From: Melastoma dodecandrum
Taxonomy: Eukaryota > Streptophyta > Magnoliopsida > Myrtales > Melastomataceae
Assembly: GCA_029817715.1 (NCBI GenBank)
Contig: JARUPY010000607.1
Span: forward strand, 6,696,001 to 6,760,000
Reading direction: 5' to 3'
DNA: 64,000 nt
Position numbers and translations under genes: made by a program
Part shown: positions 9,097 through 22,421 of the stretch, in pieces
Layout of the letters: every line of letters begins with the position of its first letter
Numbering within the stretch: position 1 is the stretch's first letter
The notes under the pieces: generated by a model
Told to the model about the DNA's origin: nothing
Database searches by the model: none
What the model saw: the letters and a program-made list of their open reading frames with translations, nothing else

Positions 9097-12000
9097 ATGC
9101 CGCGCCAGAAGTCGATCTTGTCCTTCCTCCAGCGTTCGTCGCCGGACAATCGAACGTCTGGCGCCAGTAATCAGACGGTGGCCGAAGCGTGGGCGAGGTC
9201 ATGGCGTCAGGATGCTTCCGTTCCGTCCAAAGACGACGAAAGTGCTGGTTCGATGCCGGAAATGGAGGTCCGTGGGACGGATACTCCGCCAGAGAAGGAG
9301 CCGCGTCGTTTACACCAGTCGAAGGAGGACGCCGGTGATTCCTCCTTGTTTTCCAGCATCATGCATAAGTTTGTGAGGGTTGACGGAGGCGGAAGGCTGA
9401 GCGACGGGTAGAGTTGCTAATTTCTATAGCCGATTGCGTGCTGTACGGCCGAGGAAAATCGTGTGATTGCTTTGGCTCTTAGACAGTTGGTTGTGCTCAG
9501 AACAGTGATCAAGTACTCCTAGATGTGCTTTGATTTGATGATAGTTTGGGCCGTTGTTTTGAAGGTGTCGATTATTCTTGGATTCCATTTCTGGTGTTTG
9601 TGTGATGCAGAGAACATGGCTCGTCGCTTATTTTTAGATGAGGTTTCCTGAAACATTTTGCTATTACTAGGGTTTTGAAATAGAAAAATGTGTTATGGAA
9701 GTGTGCCCCTCGTGTCTTAGTTTGTTTTGACTGCACCTGATATTAGGCTACTTGAGTTTGGTGGTTGTTTAAAGTTTTATATCATGATAGATTGTGTCAT
9801 AGTCATGCTGTAATCATGATTCCAGCTTTGTGCACGCGTGTAGTCCCTCACTGCCATTTGATGAAAATTAGAAAAATCAGGATGTTGAAATTCTGATTCT
9901 CAATTTCTATAGTGCTAAGCGGCTCTTCTCAGAGGTTGTTTTAAGGATTGCTGGCGTTTATTCTCTTGAATCACCTATAGTTCTTTAGTTATCCAATGTG
10001 AATTAATTAAACTTCATGATATAATTGTTTACATAAAAAAGTACTGGTTTCTTCTGCCAGATTGTGCATGAAAATTAACCAGTTTTCCAATCTATTGTTT
10101 CAAAGTACTTTCTCAATGGTCAACAACTGGCCATAATTCTCTTTTTTGGATAATTCTGGTGTGAACTATCCTCTTTTGACTGACTCTGTCTCGATGAGAA
10201 ATATTGAGGAAGACATAATCAGTGCTCTGAAATCTTTGATGCAAATTTAGAAAAAATATTCTTATTCCAACATTTAAGACCTAAAACTACCGTAATTCAT
10301 TGGGAAAGAGAATGGCAGGCTGAATACTCAAATTTTTAGTTCGCAATTTCGGATTAGTTTTGACAGTTTCCTTATAGAACTCTGTAACTGACACAGGAAT
10401 ATATTCATATATTTCAGAAGAACTTTGGAATTTTCTAACCGCCCATCTCTTCAGTTTATTTGGATTGGCTTTTGGTGTCAGAAGTTATCTCCTTGTTACT
10501 TTTGCAGGTACAAGAAATGTGACGATGATCATAAGGGATTTCATAAAGTTAATGAAGTCATGGAATCTAATTATCCCAAGAAGGATAGTATTTCCTTGGA
10601 CATCAAGATGAATGACCTTGATTCAGAATGTTTGGCTCCTGCTGAAATTGTAGCTGATGTACCTGGTCCAGAAACTCCGGGTGTGACTGTATTTGCTCCT
10701 CGTGTGAAAAGTGTTACAGAAGAAATTCCTAAGTTTGATGTTGGAAATTTCTCTTCTAGTCCAAATCCTAGCAAGAGAGTGAAGCTTCTCCAGGATGACA
10801 ACATGCCAACAATTAGCAATAAATGTCAGGATTCAGTTAGTAAGTTTGAGTGGCTTCATCCCTCTCGTATTCTGGACGCTAAAAGAAGAAGTCCCGATGA
10901 TCCCCTTTATGATAAGTGCACACTACATATACCTCAGGATGCTTTGAGAAAAATGTCAGCCTCTCAAAGACAATATTGGACAGTCAAATGTCAGTATATG
11001 GATGTTGTCCTATTCTTTAAAGTGGTAAGTCAAAGTATATGTTTTTATTTATGTGATATTATTCTGAAGAATGGATCCATGCAAGTAGAGATAATTAAGT
11101 TTGCAGGTAGTATGTCATTCATCTGAATGAATAATTGCTTCATTTTCAGTGTTCAATGGTTAAATTACTGATTTCTTCTCATTTAGAGAAAAAAATCTGA
11201 GATACTGAATTTTGCAACAATATTGCTGTGGAGTTGTACTAAGTGGCATGTCGAACTGCTTCATCATTACTCCTGGCCTTTTATCCGTGGAGGCAACTAA
11301 ATGTACTATATAATCAAGGGATAATGGTTATAGCCAAAAATTAACAGGGCAAGTTCTATGAGCTTTATGAGCTTGATGCTGAAATCGGCCACAAAGAGCT
11401 GGACTGGAAGATGACACTCAGTGGTGTTGGGAAATGTCGGCAGGTATTTCTTCTTTGTGTTTTCTTTTCCTTTGCATCTGCACCAGGACTTCCATTCATG
11501 CTACTAAAAGTATAAGTTCACCATGGTGTGGTAACATCTCTTTATTCGATGGTCTGATTAGGTGGGGATTTCTGAGAGTGGAATTGATGAAGCCGTCCAG
11601 AAGCTTGTTGCTCGTGGGTGAGACATTTTTCTTTTCCTAATTATTGCCATTTCTATTATTAGAGGATCGAGATTCGTCGAAATTGTGTCTTACCGTTTTC
11701 ATCAAATGTAATGGCTGATACTTTCTGCAACACGTTTACAAATTATTTAATCTCTTTCTGTTGTTTTTGTATATGAACGCTATGGGATCTAATCTTTTGT
11801 ACATTTCTTTCTTTTAATTAGTTGGCTTAATATTTCTCAAAAGTTCTGTACTTCAACTGTTGTAGGTATAAAGTTGGAAGAATGGAGCAATTGGAATCAT
11901 CTGAACAGGCCAAAGCAAGAGGACCAAATTCTGTGAGATTTTTATGGCTTTGTTATGGAATTTTTAAGTGAACTTTGTCTCGTCTTAGTGTCAGTCCTAC

Positions 12001-15000
12001 TGTGAGTGGAAATCCATGTTGTTATAGAACTGCTTGTGTTATTGCCCAATACTTAATGGAATGTAACTGGTAGAGCGCTCTGATGTAGCACAATGGTTTT
12101 TTCATCAGCATGCCTCTTCATAAAATCATAACTTGTTCCATATTGCAAGTTGTGGACAGTCGTAGCTTGGAATTTCCTGGACTGTTACGTTTAGTCTGTG
12201 TTTATGCCTGGAAATGCCTTCTAATCTGTTGCAGTTTTGTCTACGAAGTGATTTTATGTGGTAAAATCTGATTTGGTACCTTCTTCAAGATAAATAGCGC
12301 CTCATTTTCTTTTCTGTAGTGTGATATGCTTAGATTTATAACCTGCTTTTGTGTCAGGTGATTTCGAGGAAATTGGTCCATGTTATTACTCCTTCAACTT
12401 TGGTAGACTGCGGCATTGGCCCTGATGCTGTTCATCTGCTTGCGATAAAGGAGGTTTGTCCTCTGCCTGGTCTAATAGCATATCTTACCTTTTCACTCTC
12501 AAAGCTATGGGGGAATATAAGCTGTATGTAGCTGTTATGCACTAATTGGGTGAAATTTCAGACTCAAGTAATTCAGTTTGCTATTCCATACAATATAAAG
12601 GGTGTTTATACTTTTGGATGAGATGCTTGTCACCTTTCTGATGGAAATGCTTTTTCATGTCAATCCCATGCAGGATCTTTGTGGAGTGAATGGCAGTCAA
12701 ATTTCAATTGGATTTGCCTTTGTTGATTGTGCTGCATTAAGATTTTGGACAGGTTCAGTAACTGATGATGCTTCTTATGCTGCTCTTGGGGCATTGTTGA
12801 TGCAGGCACTCGACTCTATCTTAGCTTATTTAATAGTTTTATTTTGGAATATTTCTGCTTGTTCCAGTGTAAATTAACCCAAACTTAAATTAATGGAGCA
12901 GGTTGCACCTAAAGAGGTAATTTACGAGGCCACAGGTAACTTTCTGCCTTTAGTCGCTCTTGATAGTGATTGGGTACATGCAGAAGGATACTTATCCAAT
13001 TTCATAGCGCCTGCAGGTCTGTCCAAAGAAGCTGTAAAAGCCATCAAGAAGTACTCATCTGCAGGTCGAAAGATTTTACCTTTGATAGACATGTCCTAAA
13101 TATGGTGCCTATATTAAGAGGCAGAATTAAGCACATCAACCCTGGATGCGGATATCCTGACAAAACTAAAAATTAGCTATTTAAGCATGCAAATATCAGT
13201 GAAGTCAGTGATACGCAACATAAGCTATACTTGGATCTACGCAAGACTTTCACCTCATCTGTCCCCTTCCTTAGTAATGCATGGGATTGAAAGAAGTCAG
13301 AAATTTTCGTTATGGACTCAGCTGGGCTAGTGTCTAGAAATGTTTCCCCAACTTCCTGGGCAAAGATACTTTCAGCATCAAATGGGTTTATCTTTCTCTT
13401 AAATAAGTAAATATTGTCTGCTGCTTGTGATTTCTTTGGCTTGTCTTTTTAACGTGAAATCCTTGTGCTCGTGAATTCCCGTGACCATTTTTAGCTTTAC
13501 CGCATGTTAGAATCCTACTACACTCTACACGTCTCCATATCCTTGTTCTAGTGCTAATCCATTAATCTTTGTCCTGCAGGCACTGTTGGAGTGCAACTAA
13601 CTCCTACAGTTTCTGCTGCTGGCTTTTCCAGCGCTATTGATGTCAATGATTTGATTCGGGCAAAGCAATACTTTAAGTCATCTGGTCGTGTGAACTGTGT
13701 ACTTGATAATGTATGGTTTCAGGATATTGCCTTATCTGCCCTTGGAGGACTGATCGAGCATCTGTCAAGACTCATGGTATGCTATTGTTATGCAATTGGT
13801 GGCATGAATCCTTTAATCTTTATTTTGATTTGGGGTGTATATGTTCTATAGTTAGATGATGTTTTGAAGAATGGGGATATATCGCCATACGAATTATACA
13901 AGGGTTGCCTCAGGATGGATGGACAAACACTTCTGAATCTTGAGGTCTTCAATAACAGCATCAATGGTGGTTTGTCAGGCAAGTAAGCCCATTTTCATTG
14001 CATGCACTGCATTATTAGTACAAAAATGCACAGGATGTTTGTTCGTTCAATAACAGCATCTTCACCTTGGTTAGTACTGCAGGAACATTGCTTAAACACC
14101 TTGACAACTGCGTTACAAGTTCTGGGAAGCGTCTCTTAAGACTCTGGATGTGCCATCCCCTAAAAGATGTGGAATGCATCAATAATCGGCTTAAGGTCGT
14201 TGATACCCTGGTGGGGAATCCAGAATTAGTGGTAATTATAGGTCAAAATCTCCGGAAACTGCCCGACTTAGAAAGGCTGCTGGGGAGGGTCATGTCCAGT
14301 GTGCATTCTTCATGCTCCCTATTAATGCCTTTAATTGGAAAAAAAATTCTGAAAAATTTGGTAGGTTTCCCTAATCTTTGTTGAAATATTATATGCATAA
14401 ACGTTATTAAGACCTTTCTTTTTTAAAGTTGAACTCTCCGATGAAAAGGGACCTTGATCATGCATTTCATGATAAGCATATAAATGTATGAAGGTCGTCC
14501 TTTCATGATGTTATCGTTCTGCCTGTTCAGTTTATCGGATAATTCCTTTTCAATGCATAGTTTATCTTGACCTAGTATTCCTGTTATGTTTCATACTTAC
14601 AAGTTTGAAATAGTTCGCATGCGTCCTTGTCGCGAATAGTACTATCAGCTGGTGGGGACACTTGAGGTGGCATGCTTGCATGCAATCATATCTTTGTAAA
14701 TTAATTACTAAAAGGATGTTTCCATCCTCAAACCTCACAAGGTTCACTGTTATATTGACCAATGTATACTCTCCTTGCACCTGGTGGACTAGAGGAGACA
14801 AGGTCAAAGTGATAATAAGTCCATTGGCATTCCAAAGCCTGAAACTGTAGGAAAACTTTTTTCTTTGTTGAGCTTCATGGATTGTTGAGTTTCAAATAGC
14901 TCATTTTGAAAGAAAAGGGAAGTTTCTCTCTTTGTTATAATGCTGATAATAGTACTATTTGTTTTTCCACCTTTAAATGAGGTTGAACCAGTGATATTGA

Positions 15001-17161
15001 TGCAGGTGAAAGCTTTTGGGTCCCTTGTCAAAGGTCTACGAATTGCATTGGATATGGTAAAAGCTTTGTGGGAGGAAGTGGAAATAAGGAACTCCCTGTC
15101 AAAAATTTTTGAACTTCCAGCTTTAAATGGCAGCAATGGATTGGAAGATGCAATTTCACAATTTGAAGCCGCATTAGATAGTGACTTCCCCAAGTACCAG
15201 GTATCTAGATTCCTGAAAGAACTGGTTCTACAGATCATGTTTATATCAAGCATTTGTGACAGATTTGTTGGGAACTATCATTTGCTTTCTAATTGTTCTA
15301 CAGGTTTTAGGTTCATGATTTTGAAATATTTTCCTTTAAAATTTGGAGGTGATTTCTGTGCATATTGATTTATGCTCATGCATCGGTATTTCTCACAGAT
15401 TACGTCTACTGATATTATTAGTGCATGTTTTTATGAACTACTATTTATCAGAGAACAATGTGTGCTTAGAGATGGGAATGTGTGACATGTTACTGTTTAC
15501 TGACATTATGGTGAGTCGAGTTTCGCGCAGGTATTGAAGATTTTTATTTTTTCACTTTTATAAGCGATGTAGTTCCATTTCTGCTACAAGCCTTTTACCG
15601 GATACTATGTTCGATGTTCGTCACTGAAATAGTCATTATTGTTCTGGTCTAGTAGTTCATCATATGTGAAAGCACAAATATCATTTATTGTTTTTGTTAT
15701 TTCCTTATATTTCTGTTTACCATGATTATAACGTTTTATTAGAATCATCTCTGAAATGCCAATTTCAATTTCATTGGCTAGAACCATGATGTCACAGATT
15801 CAGATGCGGAGACACTATCCATACTAATCGAGTTATTTGTTGAGAAAGCTTCGGAATGGACTGCTGTTATCCATGGAATTGGCTGCATTGACGTCCTAAG
15901 ATCTTTTACTCTCACCACAAAATCTTCCCTTGGATCCTGGTCGAAACCTGTCATTGTGCCTCACACAAAAACAGTAAAGGGACCTGTACTTAAGATGACT
16001 GGGTTGTGGCATCCTTTTGCACTTGCTGAGAATGGAGGGTTGCCTGTACCTAATGACTTATTTCTTGGCGAGGATAGTGATGGCTCTAATCCTTGTACAT
16101 TGTTACTGACCGGGCCAAATATGGGTGGAAAATCAACCCTTCTTCGCGCAACTTGTCTTGCAGTTATATTGGCCCAGGTTATTTCTAGAATGAAGTACCG
16201 GAACTTTCAGAAATGCTTTTTGCTTGTCCTAATGTTCCTTTCCATTGTTGACATTCTTTTGTGAATGTTTCAGCTGGGCTGCTATGTTCCTTGTGAGATA
16301 CTCGTTCTCTCTCCTGTCGACACTATCTTCACGCGGCTTGGAGCTACTGACAGAATAATGGCTGGCGAGAGTAAGTCCTCTTGAAGCTACTACACTAAGT
16401 ATGGATTACTAATTTTTAAGGTTATGGTTATTCTTTGCTTGTTGATCTATGAGGTTTTGGAAAAACTACACAAATTACGATGCAGGTACCTTCTTTGTTG
16501 AGTGTATGGAAACAGCGTCGGTTCTTCAAAACGCCACAGAAGATTCTCTCGTCATTCTTGATGAACTTGGTCGGGGAACGAGCACTTTCGATGGATATGC
16601 CATTGCATATGCTGTATGACTTCCTCACATTTCATAGATGGCCGTGTTTCTTCCCTGTTGTTAATGTTTGTTAATATTAATCACTCTTCTCTGTCATCTC
16701 AGGTGTTTCGTTACCTTGTCGAGAAGGTAAATTGCCGGTTATTGTTCGCGACGCACTATCACCCTCTCACAAGCGAATTCGGCTCTCATCCACGTGTGAA
16801 GCTTCAGCACATGGCTTGCACATTCCAGAAATCTTCGAGCAATTTGGAAACCGACCAGCAGTTAGTTTTCCTGTACCAGCTTGCCTCGGGAGCCTGCCCT
16901 GAGAGCTATGGACTGAAGGTGGCAAGCATGGCTGGTATTCCAACAGAAGTAGTCGAATCTGCTATGAGGGCAAGTCAAGTTATGAAAAAGTCGATCGGGG
17001 AAAGCTTCTGGTCGAGTGAGCTGAGATCCAAATTCTCAACCCTTCATGAAGGGTGGCTCAAGTCTTTATTATCGGTTTCAAAACTCCAGGATGACAGTGA
17101 TGAGGACACTCTCGACACACTCTTTTGTCTGTGGCATGAACTCAAGGGGTGCTATTCTTAG
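9097..17161 (+). CDS. MSH7: DNA mismatch-repair protein MSH7 (MutS homologue), 17 exons
   Basis: Plant-specific partner of MSH2 (MutS-gamma) that recognises base mismatches in the nucleus. Exons: 9097-9407, 10508-11024, 11348-11443, 11562-11617, 11866-11932, 12358-12453, 12674-12805, 12902-12935, 13017-13064, 13580-13776, 13852-13978, 14083-14360, 15006-15200, 15782-16177, 16274-16370, 16486-16613, 16703-17161. They join in frame to 3,234 nt (1,077 residues plus stop) with no break seen. The N-terminus starts [12 protein letters not shown], a PCNA-interacting (PIP-box-like) motif. A mismatch-binding domain I follows with [14 protein letters not shown], which carries the Phe-x-Glu of MutS. The C-terminal ATPase has Walker [11 protein letters not shown] (exon 14), the signature DTIFTRLGA (15), Walker [12 protein letters not shown] (16) and FATHYHPL (17). 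The MSH7-type N-terminus ([15 protein letters not shown]) and lack of a Tudor domain argue against MSH6. The introns after exons 7 and 11 appear to be GC-AG. Confidence 0.95.
12806..12901 (+). other. Probable GC-AG intron 7 of MSH7
   Basis: The preceding exon ends ...TTGATGCAG and the next starts GTTGCACCT. Joining them gives the conserved MSH7 reading LLMQVAPKEV. No GT is available at the junction; the donor reads CAG|GCACTC. Apart from CAG|GC it does not follow the extended GC-donor consensus, so a small deviation in the cultivar or assembly is also possible. Confidence 0.65.
13979..14082 (+). other. GC-AG intron 11 of MSH7
   Basis: The donor CAG|GCAAGTAAG is the classical GC-donor consensus. 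Using it gives the conserved reading [11 protein letters not shown] across the junction, whereas the nearby GT (after GGCAA) would shift the frame into a stop. The acceptor is CTGCAG|GAACATT. Confidence 0.85.
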
Positions 17162-19689
17162 GCAAGCAGCGTGAATTCATCCTTTCCATGCAAGTGCCAC
17201 TAATCCTTTCCTAGGTTGACTAGATCAAGTCCAGATTTAGACGGAAATCCTAACTTTGTTTCGCTGTATTTTGATGCTTGTGTCGGTATTTGTAGTCTAT
17301 ATGTTGACGCAGTAATGGTGCGGAATGGGTGATGGGTATTGACTGAAGTGACGCTAAAATGAATTGAAAAGGACGAAAGGGAAAAAACGCCAAAAAATTG
17401 AGGATAAAGTGATGTATAGGATGATAACTACTATCACATATACAAAAAAAAAAAAAAATTAGATAGATACAAATAGACAACAAATATACAGATATTCAAA
17501 CAAATGGCAACATAAACTCAGCGACACTCGAAAACACACCACTATCAAGATGACATAATCAAACTCAGCGACACTCGAATTTCACAAAGGGAAGGGAGGT
17601 TGAAGGCTTTAAAGTAGGAGTTTTCTAATAATCATCCCCTATTTAAAGGCACATATATTTATAGAGGCGGTCCATATTAGGAAATTAAATGTTAAGTAGG
17701 AGTTTTATAATAATCATCCTCCTATATATAAGGCATATATATTTATAGAGGCGGTCCAAATTAGAAAATTAAATGTTTAATCTAAAAATTAAAGTTTTGC
17801 CTAAAAAGTAAGACATGCACAGCCACATTTGTAGGCTTGTCAAATCACTAAAGGAAATGAGTAATGTTGTGTTGTTTTGAAAAATGTAATAAATGGTTCT
17901 GCCTCCACTCGACCAACCAATATCTTTGACAAAAATACTAATCGTTGGATTCTTTCGATGTTGACATTCTTAACGATGGACCGAAATATTGCTCAAATTG
18001 ACCCTTGTCTTGACCATTCTCAATAGTCGACTGACTTCTTTTATGCTTGATCATTCGATAGAGAGTGGAGTGATTCCTAATCGAATTAACTCGAGTTGTG
18101 GTCGCGGATGTTCGAGTACCTCGGCATTGTATGTTCTTAGATTGTCAAATAGCATGCATGCATCAAATTTTCGCTATGGTTAGACCGAGGGGTTAATAAT
18201 GCTGGTAACACTACTAACGAGGTGTTGGATCCGTAAAAAAGTCGCTAAATACGGTTTCAGTTTTCAAAATTCATAAAATACTGTCCCTGATCTGGTTTTT
18301 AAAATTCGTCCTTAATTTTACAAAAAAGATGGGTTTTGAAAACCATTCATAGTCCTGTTGGAAGGCGAGTTTTCAAATATGCCCTTTCTTTAATTCACCA
18401 ATTTTCTTAAAGAAATTCTTTGGAAAATTCACCTATGATAATGAGATAATATTTGAAATATCGACTGTATTTCATAAAATTTTTTGAAAACTATCCTTAT
18501 ATTCATACGGACCTACTGGTTTTGATGATACGATGTTTTATACTATTCACCCGAAATGCAATGCATGTTGATTCTCTCGGATGTATGACAACTAAAACTC
18601 TGGCTGTCTATTTATTTTGATTTTCGGGCGCGTTAAATTTTTGTAATCCTTCCGGGGTAGTATTGATTGACATAGTATGAAAGGGATTCGTGGTAATTCT
18701 GAACATTGGTATTATAATAAAGAAACATTGTTAGAGAAAGTATGATCCTCTGTATCCCTAATATATATTACTTGATTAAAATGGGCACTGCAGGCAGGGA
18801 ATGGAGGCAAGACAAGAGTTAAGACTCGGCGGAAACGAAGTATCTCATGGAAATTATTGTCTTTTACTTTGTCCAAAAATTGAATCAAAAGAAAGACGGA
18901 GGATCAAGCTTGTTGCTTATCTTTAGTGATGAGCGAGTGTTGTTGAGTCACAGTTAGCATGAGCAGTATGTTGCTGCTTTACAATAAACTGTTACTGTAA
19001 CAATACGTTTACTCAATGAATATATGGAAATAAATATTTCCTAATTACGTTATATTCTGATTTATTTCGGGATATTTGTCTAAATTCACCGAATGTGATT
19101 TAACTATCTCATTTCATAAATTCAGGCAACTCAATATTATGAGATTAACTTTCCAAGTTTATATTTGGAAATAAAATATTTTGTTTTGATTTTCTGTAGC
19201 AGAGCTACACTGTACAAAGTTAAAATATCAAATCAAATAATTTTGCTTATAATATATCAATCTGATAAGTGGAATCAAGGGCTCTTTGCACTCATTATAT
19301 TATATAGTGGAATCACTTCGTTGGTGGAAAGTGGACGTAGGACGATTAAGGCCGAACCACTATAAACTACTGTCCATTAAGGCCGAAAATCTACTCAATC
19401 AAATCGTAACGGTTACAACGAAGCTGATCGCATTATGAGAAACGCTCTGCTGTGATACAGTACGCTTCCGCTTACACAAGTTACAAACACTAATTCTCCC
19501 CCTCTTAATGTTCCTAAACGATCCAACAAAGCTCAACACCACCACTTGGACAAAATTACGCAACCCGATCCTTCATTAGCAATAAGGAAAGAACTGGGCC
19601 TCTCCTCCTTGCTAAACACAGAAGTGGGAGTGGTCTTCGCAGTTGTCCGACGCCCCCTCCATCATGTTTATACAAGATAATTTCTAGCT
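17162..19689. other. Gene-free AT-rich spacer downstream of MSH7
   Basis: No exon or transposon domain recognised. It contains an A-run near 17444, short repeats of AAACTCAGCGACACTCGAA (about 17515 and 17562), the tandem duplication listed separately, and scattered AT-rich sequence. About 19300-19690 may already be the U3 part of the LTR that follows. Confidence 0.5.
17611..17775. repeat. Two-copy tandem repeat, about 82 bp unit
   Basis: AAGTAGGAGTTTT...TATTTATAGAGGCGGTCCA...AAATTAAATG occurs twice in a row (about 17611-17692 and 17693-17775) with a few substitutions. Confidence 0.85.
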
Positions 19690-20299
19690 GTCAATTGTGG
19701 TGTTTATTCGAATTGAACACAATGGACAGTGCCTATAGAAGCTAGTCAATTGTATCCACATATGCGCTGGTCGACTTTGTCCATAGAAGCAGTCGACTTT
19801 GTCCATAGAAGCAGTTGACAGTGTCCACAAAAGCCAGTTGATCGTGTTTTCAGAAGCAGTCGACCATGCCCACAAAAGTACCAGTCAACCATGCGCACAA
19901 GAGCAAGTCGATTAAGTTACAAAAGACAAATTAAGGGCGTTAACAAAGGACATCAATGACGGTATTTTTCTAGAGACTGTTACCGACTATTCTTGATGGT
20001 TATTGACGGTTACTATAGAATTTAGGCACATGGTTAACATTACTTTTGTCTTATACTATAAATTGGAGTATTGTGTAATAAGTAAGAGATTGACAATCAC
20101 CTGTACCCATTAGGAAATTTTGGTTGTCTTCATTTGCTCTAATCTCATTCTTTGTTTGTATGTGTTTGTGTTGTAACTCAAGTTCAATATCAATGGGAAT
20201 AAGTTCTCTATTCAATCTATTCATCTTTGTTTTTTTTTCGTGAACCCAATGGGTTCGTTACGTCATGATCGCGACGTATTACGATATCCTTCTTCAACA
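19690..20299 (+). repeat. 5' LTR remnant (promoter and R/U5 end) of a plus-strand Gypsy element
   Basis: Contains a TATA-like TACTATAAATTGG (about 20054-20066) and AATAAG near 20199. It ends in TTCAACA at 20299, followed by ATTTGGTGCAGTGAGC, which looks like a primer-binding-site region, then gag. The left end could not be fixed. Confidence 0.55.
19765..19910. repeat. Tandem repeat of about 22-24 bp, CAGTCGACTTTGTCCATAGAAG type
   Basis: At least five degenerate copies of AGTCGAC(T/C)(T/A)TG(T/C)CCA(T/C)A(G/A)AAG in the U3 part of the LTR remnant. U3 repeats of this kind often act as enhancers in retrotransposon LTRs; that role is inferred. Confidence 0.75.
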
Positions 20300-20319
20300 T
20301 GTATTTGGTGCAGTGAGCA

Positions 20320-22421
20320 TGGAATAAACATGGTCTCGAACCTACGACTCCTCAAGAGATTTGTTTGATTTCCCGACGGGACTTAGATGAGACTTTGAAA
20401 ATTAACCTCTAAGAAGTGGTTGCACAAATAAAAGACCACACATCGCCGGATTTTGAAAGTCGCCCTCTGACTATTGATGGAGCGGTTCGATAACTTACGT
20501 CGAAAATTAGAAGAATAGCATACAGTGTATGGTCTCACTCCGACACACGTTCTCACTAGAACTCAACAAATAATTGTTAAGGGCGACCAGCGAATACATA
20601 CGCTCCGAAAATCTAGTCGACCGAAGCCAATCCACAAATACGTGATGTTCTGAAACTTTTGTCAATCGAAACCGTCATGCATTTTGAAAAAAATCTCAGG
20701 AATCCTATGACAACTTAGTTCGTCAACTAGGATCTTCATGGATCCACATCGCTCGCTTCACACACCAGGCCAGCGAAGCCGCTATTAATGAGTTCTGAAA
20801 ACTTAGGTTTTTCCCGGGATCACTTACCGGGGCCACCTTCATGTGGTATATCAATCTGCCACCAGACTCCATCCAAAATTGGGATGAGATGTAAGTCCAG
20901 TTCACATTGGCTTTTGCGTGGACGGATCTGACCGTGACCTTGCAAGAACTCACACATATGAAGCACAAGTAGGGGAAACAGTGGCTGTTTTGCTCAATAG
21001 ATTGAGGAGGGCCATGGCTGAGGTGTAAAACATTAGCATCAGAAGCACAGGTAATCGCCATCGCCCAGTCGCTCTTCTCCTTCGCCTAAGGAAGAAACTC
21101 GAAGGAGGGACTTTCAGAGACTGGAATGAGCTCACTCGCAAAGCGACATAGTATGAAATCCTCCTCGGGAAAGGAATCAAGCGAAGGGCAGTTTCTCGGC
21201 TGGACTAATAGTCACGTACCAAGCTGAATCCACCGCTGAAATCAACGTAATAGAGTACATAAAAGGTCAATCACTCACATGTGAGAAATTGACCCAGAAA
21301 ATCTTCCGACCGAAGGCCTCTCAAAGATCTCAAGAAAAGCAAAAATACTCGTTCGACGAAGAGAAAGCATATGACATCTTCGAATTCATGCTGCAGAATG
21401 GCCGTATACGGCTGACAGCAGGTCATCGTCTGCCTTACACTGAGCGGGAGAAATCTTGAAGCTACGACAAGCAGCACAAGTCTTTTACCCATATCACTAA
21501 GGATTGCATCACGTTTAGAAACATGGTGCAAGACCTCATCGAGGCAAAAGAATTATGCTTGCCAGAAGCAAACGATAAAGCATTGATTGAATTACAACCC
21601 TCTGAGGGTTACTCCTCTACCATTGCAGAGATATGAAGATCAGACATCAGAGATAGGCGAAACTATAATCGCCAACATGCTTTTCAAATGACTGGTAAAT
21701 AAAGGAGTCCTCCAATGTCCAGTCGACCTCAACAGGCTTCGCCTAGGAACTTGCTTCTGGCACATGGATGCTTCCCAAAGCACGAACAAATGTCATACAT
21801 TCAGGAATTACCTGCATGCTAAAAATGATGCTAAGTGATATGACCTAAATGGGCCGAAGGAGATGACTATAGGAATCAGGGCGGGAACACCTCGCTTTCG
21901 CCCATACTACCTTTAGCGTTGTATTGGTCAAACATAAACATGTGCAGCTAGCTGAAAGAGGGGTCAGTTGAAACCCAAGAGACTATTTGAGGTGGTAGTA
22001 ACATATAATGCAATGGCAAACATGAAGGACACTACTACCCGGAATGCACCGACAAAGACACTACAAACCATTGGGGGGACACAAACGGAACTATAAATTA
22101 CCACGATTGGGCAAAATCCCCATAGCAAATGCCAGAATCCAAAAAGGGGACTGTCCCTGGACTGGAGAGGACGGATGAGGCCATAAAGAATGGATCCCGG
22201 ATCGCCCAATCCCTGACAGAGGAGATGTTGTGTTACAAATCCAAGCAGGTAGCAACTAACAAGATTCTAGTCACACAACTCTGCCAACCTTGTGGCCATC
22301 ATTACCTCCTGCTACTTGCTAAGATGTTAACAAAAGGGACGATCCAGATTAGGAGGACACCAGTTTTTACAGGTATGGAAACAATTGAGAACTACATACA
22401 GGCGAATATTGTTAACAATTT
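20320..22421 (+). pseudogene. Gypsy gag remnant, 5' part
   Basis: Translated in pieces (several stops and shifts), this matches the gag of the minus-strand Gypsy element. Around 20820-21170 it has TGATFMWYINLPPDSIQNW, then a QFTLAF ... LTHMK segment, a VAVFLNRLRRA core and LRKKLEGGTF...WNELTRKA. Around 21750-21840 it has the zinc-binding segment with CFWHMDASQS...KCHTFRNYL. The counterpart segments of the minus element lie at 47390-47752 and 46690-46840. The reading is broken at 22421 by the SIRE-type insertion and continues at 35516. Confidence 0.8.

Noticed and set aside
9097..17161. MSH6 rather than MSH7
   Set aside because: The N-terminus is short, has no Tudor domain and carries MSH7-type words ([15 protein letters not shown]); the length of 1,077 residues fits MSH7.
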